From an uncultured Bacteroidales bacterium (GTDB taxonomy: Bacteria > Bacteroidota > Bacteroidia > Bacteroidales > F082): DNA of 64,000 nucleotides. Where the stretch lies: contig ONJF01000002.1 of the NCBI GenBank assembly GCA_900318085.1, positions 186,001 through 250,000 of the forward strand. Reading direction: 5' to 3'. Made by a program: the position numbers and the translations under genes. Numbering within the stretch: position 1 is the first letter of the stretch; each line of letters starts with the position of its first letter. The notes below the pieces were generated by a model. The model was given only the letters and a program-made list of their open reading frames with translations. It was not told the DNA's origin and made no database searches. This document shows, piece after piece, positions 53,968-62,832 of this stretch.

Positions 53968-54139
53968 TTTTTAAGCAAAAATTCACCTGTTTGATTAACC
54001 AAATCAATTCAGTCAGCAAGTTAGGTGCAAAAAGTCTCCCAAAAGTAACTTGGTGTTTGGACATTGCCGGCAAAATATTCCGAAGCAAAACTGTTTCGGA
54101 ATATTTGTATCTTTATGAATCAGTTTAGATAAAATCTCC

Positions 54140-54147
54140 TATCTTTG
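54140..54147 (+). promoter_or_regulatory. Bacteroidota -7 element for purL
   Basis: TATCTTTG lies 32 bp before the ATG at 54180. Confidence 0.5.
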
Positions 54148-54179
54148 CGCCATCGTTTTATGCATAAAACCTTGCGCTT

Positions 54180-57100
54180 ATGATATGCTTTTTCCAATCT
54201 GATAATCAAAAGGTTATCGCTGTTGATTCCAAATCCGAGCTTTCGAAGGAAACAGTCTCCAAACTCTCTTGGCTGTTCGGCAATGCCGAAAAAATTGAAA
54301 AAGATACGGTGAAAGGACATTTTATCGGTCCGCGTCGTGAAATGATTACGCCTTGGAGCACTAACGCCGTCGAAATCACCCAAAACATGGGCATCAAAGG
54401 CATCGTCCGCATCGAGGAGTTCCACAAGGTGGAGTCGAAGGACGCACCCTACGACCCGATGCTCCAAAACCGTTACAAGGACCTCGACCAAAAGGTGTTC
54501 ACCGTCGACCGCAAGCCTGAACCGCTGCAATATATTGACGACATCGAGGCCTACAACCAACAGGAAGGTCTGGCTTTGAGCGAAGAGGAGATGGAATACC
54601 TGAAAGGCATATCCGAAAAGATTGGACGCAAACTTACTGACAGTGAGGTGTATGGTTTTGCACAGGTCAATTCCGAACACTGCCGCCATAAGATCTTCAA
54701 CGGCACTTTCATCATCGATGGCAAGCGCATGCCCAACACGCTCTTTGCCCTCATCAAGAAGACCTCGAAGATGAACCCTAACCGTCTCGTTTCGGCTTAT
54801 AAGGACAATGTGGCCTTCATTCTCGGTCCCAAGGTGGAACAGTTCGCTCCTGCCGAGCCCAACAAGCCTTCTGCCTTCCAGATAAAGCCCATCGAGACGG
54901 TGATTTCGCTGAAAGCCGAGACGCATAACTTCCCGACCACTGTGGAGCCTTTCAACGGTGCTGCCACTGGTACGGGCGGTGAGATCCGCGACCGTTTGGC
55001 TGGTGGTCAGGGTAGCCTGCCTTTGGCGGGCACTGCCGTCTATATGACCTCCTATCCCCGCACGGAGCAAGGCCGTGAATGGGAGAAGGACATCGAGCCG
55101 CGCAAGTGGCTCTATCAGACCCCGGAAGAGATCCTCATCAAGGCTTCCAATGGTGCCTCCGACTTCGGCAACAAGTTCGGCCAGCCCCTTATCAACGGCA
55201 GCTTGCTGACCTTTGAGCATAGCGAGAAAGAGACTTTGGGCTATGACAAGGTCATCATGCTGGCGGGCGGCATCGGCTTCGCCAAGGTGAAGGACGCCAA
55301 GAAGCTGGAACCCGAGGAAGGTGATGTCATCATCGTGTTGGGCGGCGACAACTACCGCATCGGCATGGGTGGCGGTGCGGTGTCGAGCGTCGACACAGGT
55401 CAATATAGCAACGCCATCGAGCTGAACGCCGTGCAGCGTGCCAACCCCGAGATGCAGAAACGCGTGAGCAATGTCATCCGTGCCATGGCAGAAAGTAGCG
55501 ACAACCCCATCCGTAGCATTCACGACCACGGCGCGGGCGGCCACCTCAACTGCCTCTCCGAGCTCATCGAAGACGCAGGCGGTGTGGTCTATGTCGACAA
55601 CCTGCCCGTCGGTGACCCGACCCTTTCCGACAAGGAGATCATCGGCAATGAGTCGCAGGAGCGTATGGGCCTCTTGGTCAACAAGAAGGACATCGCTCTC
55701 ATCAAGGAGACTGCCGAGCGCGAGCGTGCCCCTTATTACGAGGTGGGCGAGGTGACAGGTGACGAACGCCTCCGTTTCGTTCGCAAGAAAGGCAAGGCCC
55801 CCATCGACTTGGCCATCTCCGACTTCTTCGGCAGCGCCCCCAAGACGATATTGAAGGACAAGACTAAGCCCTATCATTTCAAGAAGATCAGCTATACCAA
55901 ACGCGACATACACAAATACCTCAACAATGTGCTGCAGATGGAAGCCGTGGCTTGTAAGGACTGGCTCACCAACAAGGTGGACCGCTCCGTGACCGGTCGC
56001 GTGGCACAGCAGCAATGCGTGGGTGAGGTGCAGCTGCCGTTGAGCAACCTCGGCATCAGCGCCTTGGACTACAACGGCAAGCGAGGCATCGCCACGGCTT
56101 TGGGTCATGCCCCGATTGCGGGCCTCATCGACCCGGCCGCCGCTTCACGTCTCTCGGTCTCCGAAGCCTTGACCAACATCCTCTGGGCCCCCATCGAAGG
56201 CAACCTCGCCGGGGTTTCTTTGAGTGCCAACTGGATGTGGCCTGCCAAACAGGAAGGCGAGACGGCCCGCCTCTATGAGGCCGTGAAGGCCTTGAGCGAC
56301 TACTGCGTGGCCTTGGGCATCAATGTGCCGACGGGTAAGGACAGCCTCTCCATGACGCAGAAATACCCCAATGGCGAGAAGGTCGTCGCTCCTGGTACGG
56401 TCATCGTCTCCGCTGCCGGCGAGGTGTCGAACATCCGCCAAGTGGTGCGCCCCGTGGTGAAAGCCGACGAGAACACCGAGCTCCTTTACATCGATTTCTC
56501 GAAAGACGGCTTTGAGTTGGGTGGCAGCAGCTTTGCCCAAAGCATCGGTGCTATCGGCCAGGCCGTTCCCGATGTGAAGAGCGTCAACTACTTCAAGAAA
56601 TGTTTCGATGCCATCCAAAAGCTCATCGAGAGTAACCTTGTCTTGGCGGGTCACGATGTGTCGGCAGGTGGTTTGATCACCACTTTGTTGGAAATGAACT
56701 TCGCCAATACCACTTATGGCATGAACCTCGACATGACTGCCTTCGACAAGGATGATCTGATGGCTGTGTTGTTCTGCGAGAAGCCCTCGGTGGTCATCCA
56801 AGTTTCCAACGACGGCATCGCCAACCGCATGCTGCGCGAGTTAGGCATCAACTTCAAGATGATTGGCAAGCCGCAAGCCAAACGTCAAATCAACATCGCA
56901 CACGGCGACCACAACTATATCTTCGACATCGACGAGCTGCGCGACACATGGTTCAAGTCGTCATATCTCCTCGACCGCAAGCAGAGCGGTCCCCGCAAAG
57001 CCATGGAGCGTTTCATGAACTACAAGAAACAGTACCTGCACTATAGTTTTGGACGCAGCTTTACCGGTACCGCAACCAGCCTCGGCATCGATATGCATCG

Positions 57101-57869
57101 CCGCAAGCCCACGGGCATCAACGCGGCTATCATCCGCGAGAAGGGCTGTCAGTGCGACCGTGAGATGGCATACGCACTCTATCTCGCTGGCTTCGATGTG
57201 AAGGATGTCACCATGACCGACCTCGCCACAGGCCGCGAAGACTTGACGGATGTCAATATGATCGCCTTCGTGGGCGGTTTCTCCAACTCCGATGTGCTCG
57301 GTTCGGCCAAAGGCTGGGCAGGCGCCTTCCTTTACAATAAGAAAGCCAAGAAGGCCTTGGATGACTTCTATGCCCGTGAGGACACCCTCAGCCTTGGCGT
57401 GTGCAACGGCTGCCAGCTGATGATGGAACTCGGCCTGCTCTATCCCGACCATGAAGAACATCCCGTGATGATGCACAATGACTCGCATAAGTTCGAGTCG
57501 GGCTTCCTCAATGTGGAGATCGGCCAGAACGAGAGTGTGATGCTCAAGTCGTTGTCGGGCCGCCGCCTCGGCGTGTGGATTGCCCACGGCGAGGGTCGTT
57601 TCTACTTCCCTTGCTATCGCGACCAATACAAGATCGTGATGACTTACGGTCAGGACGAATACCCGGGCAACCCCAACGGCAGCGACTGGTCGACGGCCGC
57701 AGTCTGCTCCAACGACGGTCGCCATCTCGCCATGATGCCGCACCTCGAGCGCGCCTTCCTGCCCTGGCAGTGGGCCTATTATCCTGAAGATCGCAAGAAC
57801 GATGAAGTGTCGCCTTGGATGGAGGCTTTCGTGAATGCCCGTAAGTGGGTGGAGGAGAACAAGAAATAA
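54180..57869 (+). CDS. purL: Phosphoribosylformylglycinamidine synthase, large single-chain form
   Basis: A 1229-residue enzyme of purine synthesis (FGAR + Gln + ATP to FGAM). The N-terminal domain is followed by the linker VYGFAQVNSEHCRHKIFNGT and the catalytic region LKAETHNFPTTVEPFNGAAT with GTGGEIRDRL. A second half-domain follows, including PTGKDSLSMTQKYPNGEK. The C-terminal glutaminase domain has the nucleophile Cys1075 in LGVCNGCQLMMELG and the late PHLERAFLPWQW motif. The length fits the proteobacterial/Bacteroidota single-chain type rather than the split PurL/Q/S type. The ATG at 54180 matches the family start (MICFFQSDNQKVIAVDS). Confidence 0.97.
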   Translation: MICFFQSDNQKVIAVDSKSELSKETVSKLSWLFGNAEKIEKDTVKGHFIGPRREMITPWSTNAVEITQNMGIKGIVRIEEFHKVESKDAPYDPMLQNRYKDLDQKVFTVDRKPEPLQYIDDIEAYNQQEGLALSEEEMEYLKGISEKIGRKLTDSEVYGFAQVNSEHCRHKIFNGTFIIDGKRMPNTLFALIKKTSKMNPNRLVSAYKDNVAFILGPKVEQFAPAEPNKPSAFQIKPIETVISLKAETHNFPTTVEPFNGAATGTGGEIRDRLAGGQGSLPLAGTAVYMTSYPRTEQGREWEKDIEPRKWLYQTPEEILIKASNGASDFGNKFGQPLINGSLLTFEHSEKETLGYDKVIMLAGGIGFAKVKDAKKLEPEEGDVIIVLGGDNYRIGMGGGAVSSVDTGQYSNAIELNAVQRANPEMQKRVSNVIRAMAESSDNPIRSIHDHGAGGHLNCLSELIEDAGGVVYVDNLPVGDPTLSDKEIIGNESQERMGLLVNKKDIALIKETAERERAPYYEVGEVTGDERLRFVRKKGKAPIDLAISDFFGSAPKTILKDKTKPYHFKKISYTKRDIHKYLNNVLQMEAVACKDWLTNKVDRSVTGRVAQQQCVGEVQLPLSNLGISALDYNGKRGIATALGHAPIAGLIDPAAASRLSVSEALTNILWAPIEGNLAGVSLSANWMWPAKQEGETARLYEAVKALSDYCVALGINVPTGKDSLSMTQKYPNGEKVVAPGTVIVSAAGEVSNIRQVVRPVVKADENTELLYIDFSKDGFELGGSSFAQSIGAIGQAVPDVKSVNYFKKCFDAIQKLIESNLVLAGHDVSAGGLITTLLEMNFANTTYGMNLDMTAFDKDDLMAVLFCEKPSVVIQVSNDGIANRMLRELGINFKMIGKPQAKRQINIAHGDHNYIFDIDELRDTWFKSSYLLDRKQSGPRKAMERFMNYKKQYLHYSFGRSFTGTATSLGIDMHRRKPTGINAAIIREKGCQCDREMAYALYLAGFDVKDVTMTDLATGREDLTDVNMIAFVGGFSNSDVLGSAKGWAGAFLYNKKAKKALDDFYAREDTLSLGVCNGCQLMMELGLLYPDHEEHPVMMHNDSHKFESGFLNVEIGQNESVMLKSLSGRRLGVWIAHGEGRFYFPCYRDQYKIVMTYGQDEYPGNPNGSDWSTAAVCSNDGRHLAMMPHLERAFLPWQWAYYPEDRKNDEVSPWMEAFVNARKWVEENKK

Positions 57870-57914
57870 GACCAATCAATTACAAGTTCAACTATAATTA
57901 GAAAGGGAAAGCTT

Positions 57915-58685
57915 ATGAAAAAACTCTCATTAGTCTTATTGGCCATGTTGGCCTTTTCATTCATGGGGTGTCAGGGATGGCTAAATACCGACGACCCTAC
58001 CCCAGAACCGGAGCCCGAGCCCAATCCGGAAGTGGAGGCTGTGATTACACTCGAAGAAACTTCAGTTGTCCTGCATAGTGGTGACACCTGCCAGATTCAA
58101 GCCGAGTGCGAGTTTCCCATCACATATTCAAGTGAGAATGAGTACTATGCAACGGTATCAGAAGAAGGTCTGGTGACTGCGAATTTTGTGGGCGCCACTA
58201 CCATCAACCTTGAGGCGGAAGGTGACTCTAAAACCTTTGAGGTGACGATTGAGCCGGTAAGCAACCTGTATCCCGAACCCGAAATCGAAATCGGCATGTC
58301 AAAGGATTCCATTATTGGAATATTTGGCGAGCCGGTTGTTGAAGAAGATGGAATATTGGGATTCACCGACTATTCAGAGAATGTCACGATGTTAATGGTC
58401 ATGATTGACGAGGAAGACCTCGTGACCGACTATGCTGTCATCTTGGAAACGAGCTTTGAAGAGGAGCTGGATACATTCCTTGGGGAGAGATACCTGTTTG
58501 TCCAGGAACAGGAAGGTATGAAGATCTATATCAACGCCCTGTCTATAGAAGAAACCTCGATGCTCATCGGATCGCAAAATGTTGAAGGCGAATTCTTGAT
58601 GGCCATCTATACTAGCTATTCTGAAGAAGAAGCTAAAGGGAAAGCCGAAAGCTTTAAGGCTATTTTGAAAGCTTTGGGCAAGTAA
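57915..58685 (+). CDS. Lipoprotein with Pro/Glu linker and Ig-like domain
   Basis: A 256-residue lipoprotein with signal MKKLSLVLLAMLAFSFMGC, lipidated Cys before QGW. A PTPEPEPEPNPEVEA linker precedes a BIG2-like Ig domain (VVLHSGDTCQIQAECEFPIT, YATVSEEGLVTANFVGATTI). The C-terminal half (IEIGMSKDSIIGIFGEPVVE) is an acidic domain of unknown family. It is probably anchored in the outer membrane with the domain held off the surface. A terminator follows 21 bp downstream. Confidence 0.82.
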   Translation: MKKLSLVLLAMLAFSFMGCQGWLNTDDPTPEPEPEPNPEVEAVITLEETSVVLHSGDTCQIQAECEFPITYSSENEYYATVSEEGLVTANFVGATTINLEAEGDSKTFEVTIEPVSNLYPEPEIEIGMSKDSIIGIFGEPVVEEDGILGFTDYSENVTMLMVMIDEEDLVTDYAVILETSFEEELDTFLGERYLFVQEQEGMKIYINALSIEETSMLIGSQNVEGEFLMAIYTSYSEEEAKGKAESFKAILKALGK

Positions 58686-58706
58686 AGTATAATAGTAAAT
58701 GAAAAG

Positions 58707-58738
58707 AACCGGTGGGGCGACTTGCTCCGCCGGTTTTT
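58707..58738 (+). terminator. Intrinsic terminator directly before ybaK
   Basis: A 12-bp stem with two G-T pairs, 58707-58718 with 58724-58735, is followed by a T-run to 58738. The next base begins the ATG of the downstream gene. Confidence 0.8.
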
Positions 58739-59242
58739 ATGCAAATGGCTAAAATCAACAAAACCAACGCCTGCCGCATCCTCGACCAGAAGGGGATTGC
58801 CTATGAACTGATACCCTACGAGGTGGACGAGAACGACCTCGGTGCGCAGCATATCGCTGACCAACTAGGCGAGGACATCGACCAAGTGTTCAAAACCTTG
58901 GTGCTGAAAGGCGATAAGATCGGGTATTTCGTCTGCGTCATCCCAGGCAACGACGAACTTGACCTGAAGAAGACCGCCAAGGCCACGGGCAACAAGAGCT
59001 GCGACCTCATCCCGATGAAGGAATTGTTGCCGCTCACAGGTTACATTCGTGGCGGTTGTTCGCCCGTGGGCATGAAGAAACAATTTCCTACCTTCATCCA
59101 CGAGACCTGCGAGTTGTTTGACTACATCTATGTCAGCGCGGGTGTGCGGGGCTTGCAGTTCAAGCTCAATCCCATGGACTTGATTCAGGTGGTGGACATG
59201 ACCATTGCCGATTTGACCATCTTTGAATTGGGGCAGAAATGA
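58739..59242 (+). CDS. ybaK: YbaK/EbsC-type aminoacyl-tRNA deacylase
   Basis: A 167-residue protein of the YbaK family, which hydrolyses Cys-tRNA-Pro. Motifs: LDQKGIAYELIPYEVDEND, VFKTLVLKGDKIGYFVCVIP (substrate-binding Lys), and GYIRGGCSPVGMKKQFPTFI. Start candidates are ATGs at 58739 and 58745; a GTG farther upstream lies inside the terminator hairpin and was rejected. Its stop overlaps the start of the GNAT gene by 4 bp (ATGA). The ATG follows the terminator T-run at once, so transcription must come through it or the mRNA is nearly leaderless. Confidence 0.92.
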   Translation: MQMAKINKTNACRILDQKGIAYELIPYEVDENDLGAQHIADQLGEDIDQVFKTLVLKGDKIGYFVCVIPGNDELDLKKTAKATGNKSCDLIPMKELLPLTGYIRGGCSPVGMKKQFPTFIHETCELFDYIYVSAGVRGLQFKLNPMDLIQVVDMTIADLTIFELGQK

Positions 59243-59733
59243 GTTACACCATCCGCAAATCGACTTTAGCCGACCTGCCCGTCATCCTCAACCTTCGCGA
59301 CCAAGCGCGCGAAATCATGCGTAGCTATGGCAACACCTTTCAGTGGCCAGACGGTTATCCCCGCGACGATATGTTTAGGAAAGACATCGAATTGGGCGGC
59401 AGTCATGTCATGCTTGACGAGAGGGGAGATGTGGTCGGCACATTCGCCCTGTTGCCCAGCCCCGAGGTGACTTACAATGTCATCTATGACGGTCAATGGC
59501 TGGATGACGAGCCCTACTATGTCATCCACCGCATCGCTAGCACGCCTGGCTCGCATGGCATCTTGGACGCGCTTTTGGACTATTGCGAAAGCCAAGTGCG
59601 CAATATCCGCATCGACACGCATGAGGCCAACATCATTATGCGCAAAGGATTGGAAAAGCATGGCTACCAGTATTGTGGCATCATCCACCTCTTGGATGGC
59701 AACGAGCGTTTGGCCTTCCAGAAAAGACTATAA
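59239..59733 (+). CDS. GNAT family N-acetyltransferase
   Basis: A 164-residue acetyltransferase. The N-terminal GNAT strand pattern is YTIRKSTLADLPVILNLRDQ. A central FALLPSPEV strand and the acetyl-CoA region YVIHRIASTPGSHGILDALL follow, where the usual Q/RxxGxG/A loop is divergent (SHGIL). The end has EANIIMRKGLEKHGYQYCGI. The substrate is unknown. The 4-bp overlap with ybaK implies coupled translation, hinting at a shared role in translation quality control or amino-acid derivatives, which is inference. Confidence 0.85.
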   Translation: MSYTIRKSTLADLPVILNLRDQAREIMRSYGNTFQWPDGYPRDDMFRKDIELGGSHVMLDERGDVVGTFALLPSPEVTYNVIYDGQWLDDEPYYVIHRIASTPGSHGILDALLDYCESQVRNIRIDTHEANIIMRKGLEKHGYQYCGIIHLLDGNERLAFQKRL

Positions 59734-59769
59734 CATTCTTCTCCAGGGCAAGTAACCTTTACACCCTCG

Positions 59770-59858
59770 CCGTCATCGCGGACTCGATCCGCGATCTCCT
59801 AAAGAAAGGGACAATCCCTTTTCATCAGGAGATGGCGGATCCTTGTCCGCCATGACGG
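59770..59858. repeat. Three-hairpin palindromic element
   Basis: An arm at 59770-59800 is near-complementary to 59827-59858. Each arm also folds on itself (GCGGACTCGATCCGC and GCGGATCCTTGTCCGC), and a central hairpin AAAGGGA/TCCCTTT lies between. Differences between the arms keep base pairing. It is MITE- or BIME-like, between convergent genes. Confidence 0.7.
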
Positions 59859-59894
59859 TCTAATGGTGGCGTTGTATCCCCTATCGGAAATTTT

Positions 59895-61052
59895 TCAATC
59901 AATATTTTCTATAATCTTATCCTCCTCACTCAAGTCGGGCACTAACCGTTGGATAATCTTGTAACGGTAGAAGAACCGGATGGCGACGACACGCACCACT
60001 GTATATGCCGGGATGGCCACAAGCATCCCGATCGTGCCGCCGATGTGGCCTGCCATGAGCAACACGATGAAGATCTCCAAAGGATGTGCCTTGATGCTCG
60101 TCGAATAGATGAGCGGTTGATAGATGAAGTTGTCGATGAGCTGGGCCGTGAGCATGATGGCCAAGATGATGAGGGCAAAGACCCACACGTTGACATCCAA
60201 GCCAGCCCCCACACCGAGTTTCAAGACGATGCCGAACACCACCCCGATGACCTCGCCGATGATGGGGCCTACATAAGGAATCACATTGAGAAGACCTGCG
60301 ATGAAGGCGATGCCGATGGCATAGCTGAAGTCGAGGCGGGCGATGAGCCATAGGCCGAGGAAGTCGATCAAGGCCACACCAATCATCTCGATGAGGAGAC
60401 CGACGAAATAACGCGAAAGCAGTTCCTTGATCTCGTTCAAGGTCTTGTTCAAGGTCAGCTCGTGCTTGTCGGGGACCAACGCGCAGATGATGCGGTCGAA
60501 AAGCCCCTCTTCCTTGATGAAGAAGAACGAGATGAAGGTCACGGAGAACAAGGCGACGAAAAGGTCGACTACCAATGAGGCTACCGATCCCACAATGCCA
60601 CCCACCTTGCCGAAGTCGACCAGCTCCTGGACTTTCTGTATGAGGAGTGCCGCAATGTCGAAGTCGGGGTCGAGGTTGGGAAACACGCCGATGAACCATT
60701 GGTTTACCTTCTCGATGGGGTTGGGACCAACAGTGGAAGTGCTCCCCAAGGCCGAGGCATCGCGTATGATATTGGATATCAAGGGAATCATTTGGGTGAC
60801 AATCAAGACCAGAAACGCGATGATGACCAGGATGGTCAGGATGGCCAGGAGCCAGTCGGGTGCCGACTTCCCCTTGATCTTGATACGCCTCAACAGCTTC
60901 ATCACAGGACGCCCGATGAGCGACACCACGAAAGCCGCAATGATGTAGATCAAGACATTTTTGAAATAAAGGCATAGAGCTAAAATAATGGCCAGTCCGC
61001 CTAGTTTGATGATGTAACCCGCTAATCTATCGGTGTTTCGCTCGTTCTCCAT
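59895..61052 (-). CDS. AI-2E family transporter (PerM-like permease)
   Basis: A 385-residue inner-membrane protein with eight hydrophobic segments, e.g. LAGYIIKLGGLAIILALCLY, WLLAILTILVIIAFLVLIV and FALIILAIMLTAQLIDNFIY. Family features are LLNVIPYVGPIIGEVIGVV and the end motif HIGGTIGMLVAIPAYTVVRV. AI-2E proteins include autoinducer exporters and Na+/H+ antiporters; the substrate here is unknown. The ATG at 61052 matches the family start. It is a single gene, convergent with the GNAT gene and divergent from the transglycosylase. Confidence 0.9.
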   Translation of the reverse strand: MENERNTDRLAGYIIKLGGLAIILALCLYFKNVLIYIIAAFVVSLIGRPVMKLLRRIKIKGKSAPDWLLAILTILVIIAFLVLIVTQMIPLISNIIRDASALGSTSTVGPNPIEKVNQWFIGVFPNLDPDFDIAALLIQKVQELVDFGKVGGIVGSVASLVVDLFVALFSVTFISFFFIKEEGLFDRIICALVPDKHELTLNKTLNEIKELLSRYFVGLLIEMIGVALIDFLGLWLIARLDFSYAIGIAFIAGLLNVIPYVGPIIGEVIGVVFGIVLKLGVGAGLDVNVWVFALIILAIMLTAQLIDNFIYQPLIYSTSIKAHPLEIFIVLLMAGHIGGTIGMLVAIPAYTVVRVVAIRFFYRYKIIQRLVPDLSEEDKIIENID

Positions 61053-61117
61053 TGGTTTTTCGTTTGGGTTTTGTGGTACAAAAATAGTTTTTTTCTCTCT
61101 TTGTATATGATTTTTGG

Positions 61118-61125
61118 TATTTTTG
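61118..61125 (+). promoter_or_regulatory. Bacteroidota -7 element for the transglycosylase
   Basis: TATTTTTG lies 48 bp before the ATG at 61174. Confidence 0.45.
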
Positions 61126-61173
61126 CGTTCGCTTAAAAATAAGTCTCACCAAATCTATTAAAAACACAACCCA

Positions 61174-62721
61174 ATGAAGCGCATCTCTTTCATCGTATTC
61201 CTGTCCCTCTTTGCCTTCACTACCCTGACGGCTCAAAACTATGTCCCTTCTGCACCCAATGCCGACACCATTGACACCGCGACCGACGACCAGCGTATCC
61301 ACGACTTGAACTCTGGCAAGGCCGTCGTCGAGGAGTCGACCGTGATGGAGATGCTCGACTTGGTGAGCACCCTCAGCACCACCAAGGACATCTATCTGGA
61401 GATCGACAGGGACGTTTGGAACAAGTATGGCTTCAAGGAGGGCGAGGTGCCTTATTACGACGACAGCGTCTACATGCAACGCATCCAGACGTTGGCTTAC
61501 GAGACTTCCATGCCCTTGACGTTCAATGCGCACGTCAAGTCGTTCATCGACCTCTATGCCAATCGCCGTCGTCAACAGTCGAGCCGCATGTTGGGCCTCT
61601 CCTACGTCTATTTCCCGATGTTCGAGCAATACCTTTCGCAATATAACTTACCTTTGGAACTCAAGTACTTGGCCATGGTAGAGTCGGCCCTGAACCCCAC
61701 CGCAGGCTCCAAAGCCGGCGCCAAGGGCCTGTGGCAGTTCATGCGTGGCACGGGCTCCGAATACGGCTTGAGGGTCAGCTCGTTGGTCGACGAACGCTTC
61801 GACCCCGAGAAGGAGACTGTGGCCGCCTGCCAATACCTGCAGAGCCTCTATGCCCGCTATGGCGATTGGTTCCTCGTGTTGGCTGCCTACAACTCGGGTC
61901 CTGGTACGGTCAACAAGGCCATCCTGCGCGCTGGTGGTGTCAAGAACTACTGGGCCATCTGGCCTTACCTGCCCGCCGAGACGCGTGGCTATGTCCCCGC
62001 CTTTATCGCCGTCACCTACCTGATGAACTACGCCCCCGAGCATAACCTCTATCCCATGAACCCAGGCCTGCTGATGCATGGCACCGACACCGTTTCGGTG
62101 CGCAATCGCGTGGCCTTTGACCAAATCAACGAATGCATCGGCGTGCCCATGGAAGACCTCCGTTTCTTCAACCCGCAATACACCAAGGGCATCATCCCTG
62201 GAACGCCAGAATACCCTTATGAATTGCGTATGCCCACCAAATACACGCTTCGCTTCGTCCAACTTGAAGACAGCATCTACAACTACGTGAGCAAGGCCGA
62301 GCAGGTGCGCGAGATTATCGAAGAGAAGGTGGAGACCGTCAGCGACAGCTTCATCCACACCGTCAAGAAAGGCGAGAGCCTCGGCAGCATCGCACGCAAA
62401 CATCACTGCACGGTGGCCAACCTCAAGAAATGGAACCACCTCAAGCGTGAGACCATACGCCCTGGACAGAAACTCACCATCTACCGTTCGGGCGCGCCTA
62501 TGGCCCAGGTGAAGAGCAATAACGATACGAAGAGCAGCAAGGGCTCCAAAAGCTCATCAGGAGGCTCGAAGCAGTCAGTCAAGACCCATACCGTCAAGAG
62601 AGGGGAGACCCTCAGCTCCATCGCACGCAAATATGGTTGCACCGTCAAGGAAATCAAGAAATGGAACAACATGAAGAGCGACAAGGTGCAAGCTGGACAG
62701 AAACTGAAGATCAAGAAGTAA
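61174..62721 (+). CDS. Lytic transglycosylase with two LysM domains (MltD-like)
   Basis: A 515-residue cell-wall enzyme with signal MKRISFIVFLSLFAFTTLTA. The GH23 SLT domain covers about residues 150-290: catalytic Glu170 in LAMVESALNP, then SKAGAKGLWQFM and VLAAYNSGPGTVNKAI. Two C-terminal LysM repeats lie at about 395-437 and 472-514 (HTVKKGESLGSIARKHHC and HTVKRGETLSSIARKYGC), joined by a Ser/Lys/Gly linker. It cleaves peptidoglycan glycan strands to 1,6-anhydro ends; LysM anchors it to the wall. The domain order matches MltD of Bacteroidota. Confidence 0.94.
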   Translation: MKRISFIVFLSLFAFTTLTAQNYVPSAPNADTIDTATDDQRIHDLNSGKAVVEESTVMEMLDLVSTLSTTKDIYLEIDRDVWNKYGFKEGEVPYYDDSVYMQRIQTLAYETSMPLTFNAHVKSFIDLYANRRRQQSSRMLGLSYVYFPMFEQYLSQYNLPLELKYLAMVESALNPTAGSKAGAKGLWQFMRGTGSEYGLRVSSLVDERFDPEKETVAACQYLQSLYARYGDWFLVLAAYNSGPGTVNKAILRAGGVKNYWAIWPYLPAETRGYVPAFIAVTYLMNYAPEHNLYPMNPGLLMHGTDTVSVRNRVAFDQINECIGVPMEDLRFFNPQYTKGIIPGTPEYPYELRMPTKYTLRFVQLEDSIYNYVSKAEQVREIIEEKVETVSDSFIHTVKKGESLGSIARKHHCTVANLKKWNHLKRETIRPGQKLTIYRSGAPMAQVKSNNDTKSSKGSKSSSGGSKQSVKTHTVKRGETLSSIARKYGCTVKEIKKWNNMKSDKVQAGQKLKIKK

Positions 62722-62727
62722 TACCAA

Positions 62728-62789
62728 GGTCCCTGAGCTCGTCGAAGGGCCGACCGCTAAAGAACGGCCTTTCGTCGGGCTCGGGGACC
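62728..62789. repeat. Palindromic intergenic element
   Basis: Arms at 62728-62752 and 62765-62789 match as inverted repeats at 22 of 25 positions, with two of the differences giving G-T pairs. The GGTCCCTGAGC...GTCGAAGGG core recurs, as far as I recall, in many genomes as a REP-like repeat. It lies between the transglycosylase and the DUF4837 gene. Confidence 0.7.
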
Positions 62790-62832
62790 TGCAGATTACC
62801 ATAACGAAAACACTTTCAAAAACATTAATATC

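Larger units (their letters stand above)
53831..54179. other. Divergent intergenic region between the giant adhesin and purL
   Basis: 349 bp without a gene. Minus strand, towards the adhesin: a possible -7 element (reverse of CAAAAGTA, 54040-54047), then a hairpin with T-run at 53935-53967. A perfect 11-bp stem lies at 54074-54084 with 54095-54105. Plus strand, towards purL: -7 TATCTTTG at 54140-54147. A GAGTG/CACTC hairpin lies near 53872-53888. Confidence 0.5.

Noticed and set aside
54120-56108. 662-codon open frame antisense to purL
   Set aside because: It mirrors the purL coding frame; its sequence has no domain or signal and purL is certain. Codon bias of purL keeps the antisense frame open.
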